IMG/VR virus record: IMGVR_UViG_3300012985_000014 | Span: 1-46,717 of that record | Origin: a virus | Length of the DNA: 46,717 bases | Direction: 5' to 3' (one strand) | Shown here: piece by piece, positions 45,166 through 46,717 of the stretch | How positions within the stretch are numbered: position 1 is the first letter of the stretch | Layout of the letters: each line of letters starts with the position of its first letter | Position numbers and translations under genes: made by a program | Notes under the pieces: generated by a model | Databases searched by the model: none | The model's input: only the letters and a program-made list of their open reading frames with translations | What the model was told of the DNA's origin: nothing

Positions 45166-45791
45166 AGCGGGTTGACGGTGAAGTAGTCCTCGCGCCCGTG
45201 GACACCAGCGCCGACGATGCGCAAGAACTGGCGATTCACGTCACGCTTCACCGGGAGGCTTTCGTGGGGGGTCAAGATCCCAAGCTCGCATAGCTCGCCC
45301 GCCTTGAGCACAGTGACCGCGCTGTACGGATACAGGTCGGCGACGTGGCCGATATCCCCATCCTCGGACGTGTCCTCGTGCTCGGCATCCCAGACGGCGC
45401 AGCTCTCGTCGACGCTGCTGGCAATCAGGATCCTAACGTCGCGGTCTAGCGTAACCGTGTGCCTGCCGCCCCAACTCGGACGCGGAGCCGGCGCAGGTGA
45501 GCCCCATCCCGGCTGAGGAGATCCGCCCCATCCGTACACGCCGCGTAGGATGCCAGCCTCCGTGTGGAGCGCCCTGGCGTGTCGAGCGCGTGCCCCACGA
45601 TGCGGCTTGCCGGCTACCACAGGCGACTCGTCGATGGTCAGAAAGCCAATGTCACCGCGGCGCAGGAACACCGACGATACGATGTCACGATAGGCGGCGT
45701 ACTCGGACGGCACCGAGTCAGGGTCGCCCTGGACGTAGGGCATCATGAGGCAGCGCGTCCCAGCGTACTCGGGGAATTCAACCGTGTTCAT
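45150..45791 (-). CDS. Hypothetical 213-residue protein, accessory gene
   Basis: ATG 45791 is chosen because upstream sequence is not protein-like. The product has a compact start (R-C-L-M-M-P-Y-V-Q-G-D-P-D-S-V-P) and F-L-R-R-G-D-I-G-F-L-T-I-D-E-S-P-V-V-A-G-K-P-H-R-G-A-R-A, which is a conserved-looking core. A Gly/Pro/Trp-rich linker (about 98-118) and a C-terminal half with T-V-T-L-D-R-D-V-R-I-L-I follow. No catalytic pattern was recognised. It is leftward and separate from the early operon, so it may serve the lysogen. Confidence 0.6.
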   Translation of the reverse strand: MNTVEFPEYAGTRCLMMPYVQGDPDSVPSEYAAYRDIVSSVFLRRGDIGFLTIDESPVVAGKPHRGARARHARALHTEAGILRGVYGWGGSPQPGWGSPAPAPRPSWGGRHTVTLDRDVRILIASSVDESCAVWDAEHEDTSEDGDIGHVADLYPYSAVTVLKAGELCELGILTPHESLPVKRDVNRQFLRIVGAGVHGREDYFTVNPLCPIP

Positions 45792-46111
45792 GGCAACCAC
45801 CCTATCACCCTGCCGCGATGCTCCTATGTAAAGAAGTGTGAAGTTTGCATGGCACGATTCTTGGGGTCTTGATTTGCCGCGCTGCGCGGGTGTATGGCAT
45901 GCCGAGCCACAACCCCACCAACGCCAGAGCCGGATTCGGACACGTTGCGGGTTGAGGTACAGGCCGTGGGCGATTCCTAGGGCCGTACGCCGATGCTCAC
46001 CGGAACCCGCTGTCACTCGTCATGGAGCCGGCGGGTTTCGTCATTCCAGGTGTGCGCTCTGCCATCGCGCCTCCATGGCACACTTCGGGCCAAGCGTGCC
46101 ATAATGTCACG
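45792..46111. other. 320-base divergent control region
   Basis: Open frames here lack protein-like composition. The leftward gene at 45791 and the rightward gene at 46112 diverge from it, so it should hold both promoters. On the left side a TGATAG box is visible about 20 bases before ATG 45791, with TTTACA at an over-long spacing. The right side has the palindrome at 46076-46101. Confidence 0.5.
46076..46105 (+). promoter_or_regulatory. Palindrome overlapping a -10 box
   Basis: TGGCAC (46076-46081) and GTGCCA (46096-46101) with inner CTT/AAG form a 26-base near-palindrome. Its right arm overlaps CATAAT (46100-46105), a good -10 box ending six bases before ATG 46112. It reads like an operator for negative autoregulation. 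The transcript would be leaderless. No -35 match. Confidence 0.5.
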
Positions 46112-46612
46112 ATGCGCCTCTTCAATGGCGTCGACGTCGGCCGGGTTTTCGGAGCGCGTCCCACGAAGTTGGCTGGATATGAGAGGCTGAGAGCGTCCGC
46201 TCTCGCTTCCGGTTCACCTGGGCTAACCCTCGATCAACTGGAGTACCTCGCGGCTCACCAGACGCCGTACCGCATCGGCAAGGCTGCTGCTGCGCGACTC
46301 GAGCGACAGCGTGAGCGGGCTGCGGAGCGTGCGAGGATCGCAGGTGAGTTGTTGCGCGCGTCGCTGCTGTCGCACCCGGGCAAGCGGTTCTCGATGGGAG
46401 ACGCGGCCCTCGCGAGGCTTGCGGCTGGAGCGACCAACGGGAGCGACGAGGACGCGGTCGTGTTCGTGGACAAGCGCAAGCTGAGAGGCGAGGCGAAGCG
46501 GGCCGAATACGCCCGCCTCAAGCAGCGTGAGCAGCTGCCGCCGTCGACACTGGGCAAGGTCAGGGGCAACGGCAAGGCCAAGCGACCGAAGGGAGCGGGA
46601 CGGGGATGGTGA
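46112..46612 (+). CDS. Basic helical protein before the late module
   Basis: ATG 46112 is chosen for its -10 box. An in-frame upstream extension is not protein-like. The 166 residues have a short N-terminal domain, a long Arg/Ala/Glu helix (A-A-A-R-L-E-R-Q-R-E-R-A-A-E-R-A) and a very basic C-terminal end. They could bind nucleic acid. Across the circular junction it lies upstream of 164, so it may regulate the late module, or be its first gene. Confidence 0.6.
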   Translation: MRLFNGVDVGRVFGARPTKLAGYERLRASALASGSPGLTLDQLEYLAAHQTPYRIGKAAAARLERQRERAAERARIAGELLRASLLSHPGKRFSMGDAALARLAAGATNGSDEDAVVFVDKRKLRGEAKRAEYARLKQREQLPPSTLGKVRGNGKAKRPKGAGRGW

Positions 46613-46644
46613 TGCTGGCGGTTGGCATGCGTGCTGCACAAGCA

Positions 46645-46675
46645 CCGGGGTGGTGGGAGGGGGTGGGTGGGGTAC
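46645..46675 (+). other. G-rich stretch at the contig end
   Basis: Five or more runs of three or more G in about 30 bases fit a G-quadruplex consensus. They precede the terminal repeat, where the left end has an artefact-like G run. The real sequence of the junction is therefore uncertain here. Confidence 0.4.
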
Positions 46676-46717
46676 CCGGGCGCCCCCAAAAGCGGTGGCC
46701 CTACGTGAGTGTGTAGA
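46671..46717 (+). repeat. Terminal repeat, right copy
   Basis: This matches 61-107 with three consecutive mismatches and marks the point where the contig closes on itself. Confidence 0.85.

Noticed and set aside
46076-46095. Sigma54 promoter (TGGCAC at -24)
   Set aside because: TGGCAC is present, but no TTGC follows at the required distance. It is better explained as one arm of a palindrome.
45838-46104. 88-codon rightward frame in the divergent gap
   Set aside because: Trp/His/Arg/Cys-rich random composition and no ribosome site. It covers the palindromic promoter.
1-46717. CRISPR array, insertion sequence or rRNA
   Set aside because: No regularly spaced repeats, no transposase-like product with inverted repeats and no rRNA-like sequence were seen.

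Overview
The window looks like the essentially complete genome of a temperate, short-tailed (podovirus-like) phage of a high-G+C Gram-negative bacterium. Its two ends carry the same 47-base segment with three mismatches (61-107 and 46671-46717), so the contig very probably closes into a circle of about 46.6 kb. Most genes abut or overlap by 1-4 bases (ATGA, GTGA, TGATG, TAGTG junctions), GTG starts are common, and base composition is high in G+C throughout. A tyrosine recombinase next to a truncated tRNA-Phe copy argues for a temperate lifestyle. Lipoprotein-type and twin-arginine signal peptides and a P22-like tail argue for a Gram-negative host. The genus of the host cannot be read from the sequence.

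Rightward late module (164-28843). It opens with tiny genes, four of which encode members of one CxxC...CHG family. Then follow the large terminase subunit, a 780-residue portal, a GroES-like co-chaperonin carrying a zinc-site insertion, a scaffold-like protein, head proteins and the major capsid protein. The short-tail block contains a P22 gp4-like adaptor, a pectate-lyase-fold tailspike and a P22 gp10-like stabilisation protein. Next come four large repetitive or membrane-active proteins likely to be ejected with the DNA. A receptor-binding block follows, with a repeat-containing glycine-rich fibre and an Asp-box propeller. The module ends with a lysis block: a one-TM protein and a CHAP endolysin. 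One gene inside this module, a lipoprotein at 14535-14816, points the opposite way.

Leftward early module (43297 down to 28759). A promoter at 43332-43360 reads into a long chain of small genes, many zinc-binding. The chain includes an HNH nuclease and a single polypeptide joining a 5'-3' exonuclease to a RecT/Bet-like annealing domain. Beyond a 249-base gap lie the integrase (frameshifted in this sequence), the tRNA-Phe fragment that probably marks attP, and a second HNH protein. The replication block then has a DnaA-domain-IV-like protein, a Dam-type adenine methyltransferase, an O-like initiator with a cluster of GATC sites, and a helicase-loader-like protein. Further small genes run down to 28759, where the module converges on the endolysin gene.

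Control and accessory region (43400-46612). An HTH regulator is read leftward. A short rightward operon encodes a Tat-exported protein, two leftward genes of unknown role follow, and a rightward basic protein sits behind a palindrome overlapping its -10 box. Several promoters here place the likely transcription start on the start codon, as in leaderless mRNAs.

All functional names rest on motifs read by eye. No database search was possible.
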